A DNA stretch of 49,578 nt, taken from assembly GCA_020833245.1 (NCBI GenBank), contig JAJHQQ010000003.1, positions 1 to 49,578 on the forward strand. Direction: 5' to 3'. Within the stretch, counting starts at the first letter, position 1; the number at the start of each line of letters is the position of its first letter. Both the position numbers and the translations under genes were made by a program. The notes beneath the pieces were generated by a model, which saw only the letters and a program-made list of their open reading frames with translations, did no database searches and had not been told where the DNA came from. Below, piece by piece: positions 24,258 to 32,462 of this stretch. The stretch comes from Desulfurococcaceae archaeon. GTDB lineage: Archaea > Thermoproteota > Thermoprotei_A > Sulfolobales > Desulfurococcaceae.

Positions 24258-26885
24258 CTATGTGGAGGAGTATTCGCGGTGACTTACTTTAGTGAACTTG
24301 TAACTAGCTATTAAGTGAGATATGGTGATCAAGACCGTAACTATAGATGCGACGTATGCCTCACGAATAAATGGGGGATTCCACTCTAAGTAGAGTTTAC
24401 TAGTACTCTGAACCGGAATTACTACTACTAATCCACACGTGGACTTAGTGTACACGGCATTTGATCTCCAGTACGGGGTATATGCAACTTTTACTAACGC
24501 AGCATACTCCTTGCGACTAATATTTACCTCGATAAGGGGTGGGTTGAGATTTATCACTGCGTCACACGCTTGTTCATCCAAGTTGAAGAAGCTCCTAATG
24601 TAATTCCATAATTGTGAAGACTCGTTTACAAGTCTCTCAACCCACTCCTTCGTTACTCGTGAATCCCAGCTAGTATAGGTGTAGGGGTTTCCGGGATCTC
24701 GCGGTAGAATATCTGGTTTTACAATGGGGGCTTCTACTAATAGTAGATTAGAATTCAATAGTGATGCTCTAAATTCTAAGCCATACTTTAACACTACGGA
24801 TTTAAAACCACCACTATTCATGTACCTGTGGGCTTTTTCTTCGCTATCTACTATAACTCCGCTTACAAGTGGCTCAATATGTTTAATAGAGTGTCTAATT
24901 GCATTCACGTTTACCAATATAGCCTTGTACCCGTCTTCTGCAAATAGGTTAATGATCTGCGGCTGGAGGCCTTCGTGATCGATTAATATGATCTTTGAGC
25001 AAAGAGCTGGCTTGGGATCACCTATGTACTCGTAAAAGAACACGTTGCGGTCCTTGTAGCTGTAAACACTAACTCTGCGAAGTAGTAACTCGCCTACTTC
25101 AATAGATAGTATTGAGTCTAAACTAGTAGTCTCAGTATAAACCTTTAAACCAGTAACATAGCCCTCATTCTTCCCAGTCTGCTGGAAAACAACTACGCTT
25201 TGACTTGATAGCACTATTTCAAGGGGTATCTCCACGCCTGATTCAAGTATAATTGTAGCGTTCTGTATTTGCGGAGTACTACTAGTACGTATCTTTAAAC
25301 CAGTAAATTCTGTTAGTTTAATAGGCTTTTCGAGCGTGCAAGTAAGAGCAGGTGTACTCGTTAATTTCTCTACGTTGCACTCCCCTGGCTGGATCTCAGC
25401 GTACTTTGTATAGAGGTCAATGTCCACGGGGGTTGCTGTTAAAAGGAACTTTGACCATGACAACTCGAGGACGTTCTTCACGATAATAGGGTTTATCACG
25501 AGGCTTTGAATCCACTCATAGTAAACAGTGAGATCGAAGAACGCGGGATCGCCCTGATTATATGAACCAGTAGATGTAGAGTAGTCGTAAATTAGTGAGA
25601 AGGCTACAGGGCTATTTGACCACGATAACACCGGCTCTGTGACAAGCACTCTCCGGCCTTTCACAGTGCTCGTAAACCCTGGGTATGCCTTGTTGACGTC
25701 CAGCTCATAGTTCATGTATACACGCGTAGTCAAAATAGCTCCAACGATACTTATCAGAACAGCTCCAAGTAAACAAGTATAAATTGCCTTCTCAACGCTC
25801 GCGAAATCGCGTATTCGTGAAGAGATGTAAATAGCTAGGAGAGACACGTTATTCACGTAGAGAAATCTCCACGGAATTATGAAGAGCGCAAACTGGTGGA
25901 TAAGCCTGGAGTAACTAGGCAATAGAATCAGCACAATTATTGGTAGTAGAGAGACTAGCGTAAATACTAACATAGCTCCCTCTACTTGAAACGAGTGAGT
26001 TTCACCGCGTTTACGTAGTAGAGAGCTGATCGATACGGCTAAATACATTGTAATTAGAGAAACGAGAACTACATCTATACACAGCGAGCCGTACTGTACT
26101 CGGGGAATTCCCGGTAGCGGTGATGATTCGTATAGTGGTGAAGAGTAAGCGTAAGTAGTGATTACTGCGTATAAGTATCCTAGTGAACACCCTACTGTGA
26201 TAAGAGAAAACGCAATCACTCTCTCTAGTCTCACTAGTTGTGAGTAGTGTTTTTGCGCTAAGATCACAAGTAGCGGTAAAATAGCGTTAAGTAACCCATA
26301 TATGTGGCTGAGAACAGAGAGAGAACAGAGTACACTAGAAGCTATTAAAGCATATGAGTCACGGAGAGTTCCAGAGGTGAGGAGTAGTAGTGCTGCCGAT
26401 AAGAGGGTAAAACTCCAAGACAATAAGTAGGGGTATGCTCCATTATAGTACACGATCCACATGGTTGGGAAAAGCCCGGCAATGAGAGAAGCTATCATAG
26501 CTCTCCTCTTATCTAAGCCGTATTTGAGTGAAAAGTAGTAGACAGAGCTAAAATACAGAGAGATCACTGCAACTCTGAGCACGTTATATGCGGTTACTGG
26601 GTCACTTAGAATATAAATAGCGTATGCAGACGCGTAGAAGAGTGGACCGTAATTCAGAAGAACCACGCCACTGTACTGTCTAAGACTTAACCCGGTGTTT
26701 TCAATAAACTCCCTGTAAAACCCTGATGTTCTGAATAAGTGTGCTCTCGTATCATTTCCCGGTGGGACATAACCTGGTGTAAATAAGTACAGTGGGTTGA
26801 GTATTAGTATTGCTAAGAACACCCAGAGTAGAAATGTAGGTCTTCTCCGAAGTGTACACACTCTTGTCGTGAAAAACGCTCTCAA
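24258..26885 (-). CDS. Large membrane protein, GT-C glycosyltransferase-like
   Basis: 875 aa. About 10-12 hydrophobic helices fill residues 15-410, followed by a large extracytoplasmic beta-rich domain (about 410-845) and one final transmembrane helix (about 847-868). Near the N-terminus, after the first helix, GNDTRAHLFR (43-52) places an acidic residue in the first external loop, as in GT-C enzymes that use lipid-linked sugars and in the related PTPS_related membrane family. It may transfer sugars to surface lipids or proteins; substrate and activity are inference. It stands alone: tRNA-Gln lies upstream and the gene-free region downstream. Confidence 0.65.
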   Translation of the reverse strand: MRAFFTTRVCTLRRRPTFLLWVFLAILILNPLYLFTPGYVPPGNDTRAHLFRTSGFYREFIENTGLSLRQYSGVVLLNYGPLFYASAYAIYILSDPVTAYNVLRVAVISLYFSSVYYFSLKYGLDKRRAMIASLIAGLFPTMWIVYYNGAYPYLLSWSFTLLSAALLLLTSGTLRDSYALIASSVLCSLSVLSHIYGLLNAILPLLVILAQKHYSQLVRLERVIAFSLITVGCSLGYLYAVITTYAYSSPLYESSPLPGIPRVQYGSLCIDVVLVSLITMYLAVSISSLLRKRGETHSFQVEGAMLVFTLVSLLPIIVLILLPSYSRLIHQFALFIIPWRFLYVNNVSLLAIYISSRIRDFASVEKAIYTCLLGAVLISIVGAILTTRVYMNYELDVNKAYPGFTSTVKGRRVLVTEPVLSWSNSPVAFSLIYDYSTSTGSYNQGDPAFFDLTVYYEWIQSLVINPIIVKNVLELSWSKFLLTATPVDIDLYTKYAEIQPGECNVEKLTSTPALTCTLEKPIKLTEFTGLKIRTSSTPQIQNATIILESGVEIPLEIVLSSQSVVVFQQTGKNEGYVTGLKVYTETTSLDSILSIEVGELLLRRVSVYSYKDRNVFFYEYIGDPKPALCSKIILIDHEGLQPQIINLFAEDGYKAILVNVNAIRHSIKHIEPLVSGVIVDSEEKAHRYMNSGGFKSVVLKYGLEFRASLLNSNLLLVEAPIVKPDILPRDPGNPYTYTSWDSRVTKEWVERLVNESSQLWNYIRSFFNLDEQACDAVINLNPPLIEVNISRKEYAALVKVAYTPYWRSNAVYTKSTCGLVVVIPVQSTSKLYLEWNPPFIREAYVASIVTVLITISHLIASYKFTKVSHREYSST

Positions 26886-27026
26886 GCTTTCACCTGTTAG
26901 ACTATTGATCGAGTCAAATCTCAGTTCAATCCACTTAGGCCTCTAAAATTAGTGGAGATAGTGAAAACGTCATAAAAACACTGTTATACAGACTAAGCTA
27001 TTAGTGCATTAAATAGTGGCGAGAAG

Positions 27027-27114
27027 TAGCCGGGCGGGGATTCGAACCCCGGTCACGGGGTCTCCTCCGTGTGCGGCCAAAGCCCCGCATCCTTGGCCGC
27101 TAGACGACCCGGCT
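27027..27114 (-). tRNA. tRNA-Gln (UUG anticodon) with a 15-nt intron
   Basis: Minus-strand gene of 88 nt, 73 nt after splicing. Acceptor AGCCGGG pairs with CCCGGCT, discriminator A, as in other archaeal tRNA-Gln. The anticodon stem CGGGG/CCCCG encloses CTTTGG, a 15-nt intron (plus 27062-27076) and A; splicing after position 37 gives CTTTGGA with anticodon TTG. A bulge-helix-bulge is visible: CTTT pairs with GAGG (two G-U pairs) between 3-nt bulges. T arm CGGGG-TTCGAAT-CCCCG. Should be cut by the EndA homologue encoded near 35 kb. Confidence 0.94.
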
Positions 27115-27180
27115 ATTTCCCATTAGTATACTTACTTAACTGTGGTTTTTAATTTTGGTTTCAATTTGGACTACGCGGTT

Positions 27181-27213
27181 AAGTTTAAAAGCTAGCGTTA
27201 AGTTTATAAGGGG
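27181..27213 (+). promoter_or_regulatory. TFB promoter with two TATA-like boxes
   Basis: aagtttaaaagc (27181-27192) and aagtttataagg (27200-27211) both look like BRE plus TATA boxes. The second predicts a start near 27230, the first near 27212. Two boxes could give alternative starts for the TFB mRNA. Confidence 0.45.
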
Positions 27214-27228
27214 ATTTATGTAAAATAT

Positions 27229-28212
27229 ATGGGGTTCCCCGGGGTGTTATTTGTGCTTTCTGAAGAGGAGTTTAATCAGACGGATTCTACGTTAACTACC
27301 TCGTCTACTAGTAGTAGAGAGGAAAGACCGTGTCCCCCAGAAAAGATCGTATATGACGTTGCCAGGGCTGAGTACGTCTGCTTAGATACGGGTGAGGTTA
27401 TAGAGGACAGGGTAATTGATGATAGAGCGGAGTGGAGAGCTTTTACCGCTGAGGAGGAGGAGAAGAGAGCTAGAACGGGAGGCCCTATTACGCCTACTGT
27501 TCACGATATGGGGTTCTCAACGGTAATAGACTACATGAACCGCGACGCTTCGGGTAAGTCGCTTATTAGTAAGAGATATCAGCTCAGTAAACTGAGGAAG
27601 TGGCAGTCTAGAATAAAGGTCCTTAGTAGTGTTGAGAGAAACCTAGTACAGGCTATGAATGAGCTCGACAGGTTAACTGCTCTAATGAACCTCCCATCTT
27701 ACATTAGAGAAGAAGCTGCGAGAATATACAGAGAAGCCGTAGATAAAGGTCTCGTGAGAGGCAGGAGTATTGAAGCCATAGTAGCAGCAACCGTGTACTT
27801 AGCGTGTAGAATAAGGAAATTACCGAGAACACTCGACGAACTAGCAGAGTACTCTAGGGTTGAGAGAAAAGACATAGCAAGGTGCTATAGGCTACTCTTA
27901 AGAGAGCTTGGAATTAGAGTTTCAACTACAGACCCAGCCGACTTCGTTCCGAGAATAGCGCACGCTCTGGGATTATCAGGTGACGTTATAAAAGTAGCAA
28001 TAGATGTACTCAGAAAAGCAGCTGAGCGAGGAATAACCGGTGGAAAAGACCCAGTTGGACTGGCAGCGGCGGCTGTTTATTATGCTTGTGAACTGCTTCG
28101 CCGCGAGAGGTCCCAGAAGGAAATTGCGAGTGTAGCAGGAGTTACAGAGGTGACAGTAAGAAACAGATACAAAGAGCTGAGTGACGCGTTAAAGCTGGTT
28201 GAATTAGAGTAG
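27229..28212 (+). CDS. tfb: Transcription initiation factor TFB
   Basis: Recruits RNA polymerase to TBP-bound promoters. The N-terminal ribbon CPPEKIVYDVARAEYVCLDTGEV (split here) has only one cysteine in each half instead of a CX2C pair, as in Sulfolobus TFB. The B-finger/linker (VIDDRAEWRAFTAEEEEKR) and two cyclin-fold repeats (about 125-220 and 225-320, ending GVTEVTVRNRYKEL) are complete. The ATG at 27229 would be leaderless; GTG 27253 (VLSEEEF) has ggggtg six bases upstream and gives an N-terminus more like relatives, so the true start may be 27253. Confidence 0.95.
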   Translation: MGFPGVLFVLSEEEFNQTDSTLTTSSTSSREERPCPPEKIVYDVARAEYVCLDTGEVIEDRVIDDRAEWRAFTAEEEEKRARTGGPITPTVHDMGFSTVIDYMNRDASGKSLISKRYQLSKLRKWQSRIKVLSSVERNLVQAMNELDRLTALMNLPSYIREEAARIYREAVDKGLVRGRSIEAIVAATVYLACRIRKLPRTLDELAEYSRVERKDIARCYRLLLRELGIRVSTTDPADFVPRIAHALGLSGDVIKVAIDVLRKAAERGITGGKDPVGLAAAAVYYACELLRRERSQKEIASVAGVTEVTVRNRYKELSDALKLVELE

Positions 28213-28245
28213 TGTATTGGAACTTGAATGATTGAAAATAAATCT

Positions 28246-28259
28246 GAAAAATATTTTTC
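28246..28259. terminator. A/T-run terminator between convergent TFB and aIF1 genes
   Basis: gaaaaatatttttc supplies an oligo-T run on both strands in the 66 bp between the two convergent stop codons, so it can end both transcripts. Confidence 0.5.
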
Positions 28260-28278
28260 TAAGAGGAGATCGCGTTTA

Positions 28279-28587
28279 CTACATTACAATTACGTTTTCA
28301 GGGTTAAGTCCAAGCTGCTCGATTAGTATTTGTTTTACTCTCTGCCTCTGATCGCCTTGAAGCTCAATTCTACCCTCTTCCTCTCTAAAGGTTCCCCCAG
28401 TTGCCAATTTTACCTTAAAGAACTTTGCTAGTTGTTTTAATAGGTCTTTGTCGCTTGGTAAACCATCGATAATGGTTACAGGTTTACCGAATTTTCTTGT
28501 GTTAAGCCTTACTTTTATTAAAGGCTGGTCTACTAGTATCTTCTCAACTATCTCGGAGGGTAGTTCCCCGTGCTCGTCTTTGACCAT
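28279..28587 (-). CDS. eif1: Translation initiation factor aIF1 (SUI1)
   Basis: 102 aa SUI1-domain factor that helps start-codon selection on the 30S subunit. The core VTIIDGLPSDKDLLKQLAKFFKVKLATGGT and the KQILIEQLGLNPENVIVM tail are family hallmarks. The ATG start is preceded by ggtggtga. It converges with TFB and diverges from the tiny rpo12 gene, so three core information-processing genes are grouped here. Confidence 0.95.
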   Translation of the reverse strand: MVKDEHGELPSEIVEKILVDQPLIKVRLNTRKFGKPVTIIDGLPSDKDLLKQLAKFFKVKLATGGTFREEEGRIELQGDQRQRVKQILIEQLGLNPENVIVM

Positions 28588-28628
28588 ATTTTAGTTTATC
28601 ACCACCAATTAATACTGTGTTTTTTAAG

Positions 28629-28637
28629 CTTATAAAT
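28629..28637 (+). promoter_or_regulatory. Probable TATA box of rpo12
   Basis: cttataaat is centred about 51 bp before the rpo12 ATG, predicting a start near 28659 and a leader that includes a gggagtgg Shine-Dalgarno. Confidence 0.5.
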
Positions 28638-28683
28638 TTCCTATTAGTGAAATTGTGGAAGAAAAGTCTCTGTGGGAGTGGTT

Positions 28684-28833
28684 ATGGCTAAGTACAAGTG
28701 TGGAAAGTGTGGGTACGTATTTGACCCTGATGAAATGTACAGGATTTATGGGAGGCAGGTTAGGTGCCCTAAGTGCACTTATGAAATAGTGTATAAAGTA
28801 GCTAAGCCTTACAGGATCGTGAGAGCTATTTAA
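28684..28833 (+). CDS. rpo12: DNA-directed RNA polymerase subunit Rpo12 (RpoP)
   Basis: A 49-codon gene (MAKYKCGKCGYVF ... VAKPYRIVRAI). The zinc ribbon CGKCG ... CPKC is the signature of RNA polymerase subunit P, the RPB12 homologue, which sits at the Rpo3/Rpo10 platform. Length is normal. The ATG has gggagtgg upstream and a TATA box further up. The last 8 bp overlap the agmatinase gene tail-to-tail. Small genes like this are easily missed by length-filtered gene finding. Confidence 0.95.
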   Translation: MAKYKCGKCGYVFDPDEMYRIYGRQVRCPKCTYEIVYKVAKPYRIVRAI

Positions 28834-29692
28834 GGCTCCCTGCGTATAGCCCCGATAACTCTATGGCTATTTTAGCCGCGAGAGTACTCGTAATGCTACT
28901 AGTATCGATTAGCGGATTTACCTCCACGATGTCTACTCCACTCATTCCCGTGGACTTATCGTAAATTTGCTTAAGGATGTTCATGAAAGTAGCGGGGTCT
29001 ATTCCTAGTGGTTCTGGGTTTGATACTCCGGGTGCGTAGGCCGGGTCAAAGACGTCCATGTCAATGCTTACATACACGCGCCCGAGTTCTCCGATGTTAA
29101 TATCGCCTCGTAGAGCTCTCAGCGCGTTGTATAACTTGATATTCTTCCTCGCGGCAAATTCTAATTCCTCTTTACTGTACGCTCTCGACCCAATGTGAAT
29201 AACGTTGAGGTCCGGGGTTTCCTCTATGAGTCTTCTGAGAAAAGTTGCGTGGTTTAGTCTAGACCCAATATACTCGTCTCTGGTGTCGAGGTGTGCGTCG
29301 AAAACTACGAGTGTATCTATTTTGCTCAGGAGAGGCTTGATGGCGAAGTAAGTTAGTAAGTGCTCTCCTCCCAGACTTATGAGTAGCCCCCTGTGTTCTT
29401 CAAGGATGTTTTTAAGTGCGAGATCAATGTACTTAGCTACTTGTTCAAGTCCTTCTGGTGGTAGCAATAAGTCTCGATAGTCCTTGAAGCCTATATCGTC
29501 GAGAAAAACACCAGCTGAAATAGAATATAGCTCTATGTTACACGAGGCCTCTCTAATCCTCATTGGAGCAAACCTCGTTCCGGGTCTAAACGTCCCAGTA
29601 TGATCTAGTGGTATACCGATCACGCTTATAGGTGAACTCCTGTTCTCAACGCAGCCAAAGACAGGTTCTTGAAGTAAAACCCTCCACGTCAA
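28826..29692 (-). CDS. speB: Agmatinase-like ureohydrolase
   Basis: 288 aa binuclear manganese hydrolase of the arginase/agmatinase family. Metal-ligand motifs are present: GGEHLLT, FDAHLDTRDEY and SIDMDVFDPAYAPG. The DAHLDTRDEY form with downstream NHATFLRR fits archaeal agmatinases, which hydrolyse agmatine to putrescine and urea for long or branched polyamines. Polyamine synthesis also supplies the aminobutyl group for the hypusine precursor on aIF5A. Substrate identity is inferred. The gene ends over rpo12 (8 bp) and faces away from glyS. Confidence 0.88.
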   Translation of the reverse strand: MTWRVLLQEPVFGCVENRSSPISVIGIPLDHTGTFRPGTRFAPMRIREASCNIELYSISAGVFLDDIGFKDYRDLLLPPEGLEQVAKYIDLALKNILEEHRGLLISLGGEHLLTYFAIKPLLSKIDTLVVFDAHLDTRDEYIGSRLNHATFLRRLIEETPDLNVIHIGSRAYSKEELEFAARKNIKLYNALRALRGDINIGELGRVYVSIDMDVFDPAYAPGVSNPEPLGIDPATFMNILKQIYDKSTGMSGVDIVEVNPLIDTSSITSTLAAKIAIELSGLYAGSLK

Positions 29693-29827
29693 CGCGTACT
29701 CACCCGTAGAGGTTCACACAGTACTGTACAGCCAGGTTTATGGTATTATACGCTAAAAGCGCGTTGTATTTTTAACTCTCATTATGACTAGAAAGCTCTG
29801 TAAGCAAATTTGCGAGGATGATACTCA

Positions 29828-31582
29828 TTGACTAGCAATGACCTACACGAGAAAGTCTCGGAGTTAGCTAGGAGGAGGGGAATTTACTGGCCTTCATTTG
29901 AAATTTACGGCGGAGTGGCCGGGTTTTACGATTTCGGGCCAATTGGCGTTCTAGTAAAAAGGAGTATAGTAGACTTATGGTCTAAGTTCTTTATTTACTT
30001 ACAGGAAAACATCGTTGAATTAGAAACTCCTATTATAAATCCGCGCGTGGTCTTTAAAGCAAGTGGGCATGAAGAGCACTTTACAGACCCTGTTGTTGAG
30101 TGTTCTAGTTGTGGGAGGATCTTTAGAGCCGATCACCTCGTGAAGGAGCTCGCTGGGGTAGACGTTGAGGGGTTTAAACTACACGAAATAGACGAGGTTA
30201 TAAAGAAGCACAATATAAAGTGCCCCGACTGCGGGGGAGAGTTTAAGCCAGCCATGTCTGCTTTACTCCTATTTTCAACTGAAATAGGCCCATACAAGGG
30301 GTCTTTGGGCTATTTGAGGCCTGAGCATGCTCAGGGTATGTTTATAAACTTCGCGAAAATGCTGAGAATCGTGGGGGAGAGACTTCCTCTCGGGATAGCG
30401 CAGATCGGGAAAGTTGCTAGAAACGAGATCTCGCCTAGGCAGGCTCTAATAAGACTGAGAGAATTCACGATCATGGAGGTAGAGTTCTTTTTTGACCCCG
30501 AGAAGGAGAGAGAGGAGGTAAGTGCTAACTCCGAGAAAGTGCTTAGTGAGAAGCTTAGAGTCGTGACAGGCGATATGAGACTAAGAGGTATTGAAGAACC
30601 TGTTGAGTTAACTGTGAGAGAGCTTATAGAGAACAAGGTTGTAAAGTCTGCTTGGCTCGCTTACTGGATGGGTGTAGGAAACATATTTATTAGGAGCCTG
30701 GGGATACCACGGGAGAAAATAAGGTTTTTTGAAAAGCTACCACACGAGAGAGCTCACTACTCTGCTCAAACATTTGACCAGGAAGTCTACACGTCAAGGT
30801 ATGGTTGGATTGAGGTTGCTGGCTACGCTTACAGGACAACATATGACCTTGAGAGGCACGCGGAGTATAGCAAGGCTGATTTAACGTATTTTAAGAAGTA
30901 CGAGATCCCAGTAGTTAAAACAGTTGAGGCGGCGTACCCCGACCCCGAGGCAGTACGAAAAGTAGTTGGTGAATCTAAATATCCCGAAGTAATGAGGGAG
31001 CTTTCAAAGCGAAGCCCAGAAGAACTCTACAAGGAGCTTCAAAGTAGAAGTAATATTGAGATAGCAGGCGTGATTTTACCAAGGGAGTGCTTCACTATTA
31101 AGAGAAATGAGGTAAAAGTTCACGGTGAAAAAATCTACCCACACGTCGTGGAGCCGTCGTTTGGACTAGAGAGACTTCTCCACGTGGTTTTAGAGTACGC
31201 GTATAGTGAGCGAGATGGAAAAGTATTATTAAGGCTTCCACCATACATAGCACCCTACCACGTAGCGGTACTCCCCCTACTCGCCGGTAAAAAGCCAGAG
31301 TACCAGAAAATGGTCAGTATTGCCAAGAATATACATAGAGAATTAGTGGGAAGAGGTTTTAGAGCACTATACGATGATGAGGGAAGTATTGGGAGGAGGT
31401 ATGCTCGAATAGACGAGATTGGAGTGCCTTACGCTATAACAGTTGATCACCAAACCTTGGTGGACGGCACGGTAACGATTAGGTACAGGGACACTACGCA
31501 GCAGGAGAGAGTAAAAATAGATAGTATACCAGAGCGACTTAATAGTTTAATAACGAGCAGTCTGTCAACATATCTGTTCTAG
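29828..31582 (+). CDS. glyS: Glycyl-tRNA synthetase
   Basis: 584 aa class II synthetase of the dimeric archaeal/eukaryal type. The N-terminus RRGIYWPSFEIYGGVAGFYDFGP is diagnostic. A zinc-binding insertion (CSSCGRIF ... CPDCGG, about residues 92-142) follows; motif 2 lies in GKVARNEISPRQALIRLREF and motif 3 in EPSFGLERLLHV. The C-terminal anticodon-binding domain is complete (VAVLPLLAGKKPEY onward). TTG start with gaggatga upstream; a nearby ATG is blocked by an in-frame stop. Confidence 0.96.
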   Translation: MTSNDLHEKVSELARRRGIYWPSFEIYGGVAGFYDFGPIGVLVKRSIVDLWSKFFIYLQENIVELETPIINPRVVFKASGHEEHFTDPVVECSSCGRIFRADHLVKELAGVDVEGFKLHEIDEVIKKHNIKCPDCGGEFKPAMSALLLFSTEIGPYKGSLGYLRPEHAQGMFINFAKMLRIVGERLPLGIAQIGKVARNEISPRQALIRLREFTIMEVEFFFDPEKEREEVSANSEKVLSEKLRVVTGDMRLRGIEEPVELTVRELIENKVVKSAWLAYWMGVGNIFIRSLGIPREKIRFFEKLPHERAHYSAQTFDQEVYTSRYGWIEVAGYAYRTTYDLERHAEYSKADLTYFKKYEIPVVKTVEAAYPDPEAVRKVVGESKYPEVMRELSKRSPEELYKELQSRSNIEIAGVILPRECFTIKRNEVKVHGEKIYPHVVEPSFGLERLLHVVLEYAYSERDGKVLLRLPPYIAPYHVAVLPLLAGKKPEYQKMVSIAKNIHRELVGRGFRALYDDEGSIGRRYARIDEIGVPYAITVDHQTLVDGTVTIRYRDTTQQERVKIDSIPERLNSLITSSLSTYLF

Positions 31583-31689
31583 ACCGTGAAGTAACTTTCG
31601 TGTTATTACACCGCGCTTTACACTCAACCACAGTCTTCTAATGTTTATTATGTCTTCTACTCAAAATACCTATTGGTGGGTGTACTGGT

Positions 31690-32079
31690 TTGAGTGAAGA
31701 GCGCCCTGAGAGCAAGGAGGCTGGTAAAGAAGTTAAAATAGACGTGTCGAAGCTTGTTGCAATAATTCCACCTGCCTCGGAAATTATAGAGAAGAAAAAG
31801 GGCTTTAGTGTTTCAGAAAAGCGAGTTAGAATACGGTTTGAGAGAGGGTTAAATAAACCGGTTGCTAGAATTCCCAGCTTGGTAGCTCAATTAATAGGCG
31901 TGAAGAATGGTGATACAGTAGAAGTAGTTGTTTCTGGGAGAAAGAAAGCTGTATTTACAGCTGAGGTATTCGACGCTAAACCTGGAGAGGAGGTAGTATA
32001 CGTGTATCCAGCCGAGCTCGAAAAACAAGGCGTTGCAGACAACAGCATAGCAACTATTAGGAAGGTTAAAGAGTCATGA
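31690..32079 (+). CDS. Hypothetical protein, possible AbrB-like beta-barrel
   Basis: 129 aa. After a charged N-terminal tail, the segment NKPVARIPSLVAQLIGVKNGDTVEVVVSGRK (about residues 56-86, broken here only for description) has the strand-turn-strand pattern of swapped-hairpin AbrB or double-psi barrel domains, but I cannot assign a family with confidence. TTG start. It overlaps the next gene by 4 bp, so the two are translationally coupled and may encode interacting proteins. Confidence 0.65.
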   Translation: MSEERPESKEAGKEVKIDVSKLVAIIPPASEIIEKKKGFSVSEKRVRIRFERGLNKPVARIPSLVAQLIGVKNGDTVEVVVSGRKKAVFTAEVFDAKPGEEVVYVYPAELEKQGVADNSIATIRKVKES

Positions 32080-32462
32080 GTTTACACGAGACGCTTCAAA
32101 ATCTAAAGGATCTAGTAGACTCCTTCGAAGACCTCATTGAAAAGGGCAAAATAGCGACTTCTACACGAAATATTGAACTGCTTTCAGACTTCATTAGCTC
32201 TGTTGAAGGAGCTATTCCGCAGGCTACCAGCGCTCTCGAGAGGAGTAGAGATGTGTTACAGCAAGCACAGCACTGCGACGTGTTACTCAAATACATTAGT
32301 GTCTACTATAGAATGCTAGTACTAGTTAGTATTCCTTACACAATTAGTATTCTGGAATCAGCCTCACAAATACTCAAAACTAGATACCTCGAAGGAGACG
32401 CCTCAAAGGCTTTAGCTCTAGCCGAGAAGCTTAAGAACATTGTGGACACTCTAAAATCCTAA
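32076..32462 (+). CDS. Hypothetical all-helical protein
   Basis: 128 aa, predicted almost wholly helical with heptad-like hydrophobic spacing (long amphipathic helices at about 5-30, 35-65, 72-98 and 108-126). No family recognised, no metal or nucleotide motif. Coupled by an ATGA overlap to the possible AbrB-like gene upstream and overlapping the convergent radical SAM gene by 32 bp. Confidence 0.65.
   Translation: MSLHETLQNLKDLVDSFEDLIEKGKIATSTRNIELLSDFISSVEGAIPQATSALERSRDVLQQAQHCDVLLKYISVYYRMLVLVSIPYTISILESASQILKTRYLEGDASKALALAEKLKNIVDTLKS

Noticed and set aside
26119-26150. GTGATGA followed by TGAAGA within the membrane-protein gene, resembling C and C' boxes
   Set aside because: No D' or D box at the right distance, and the sequence is coding on the other strand.
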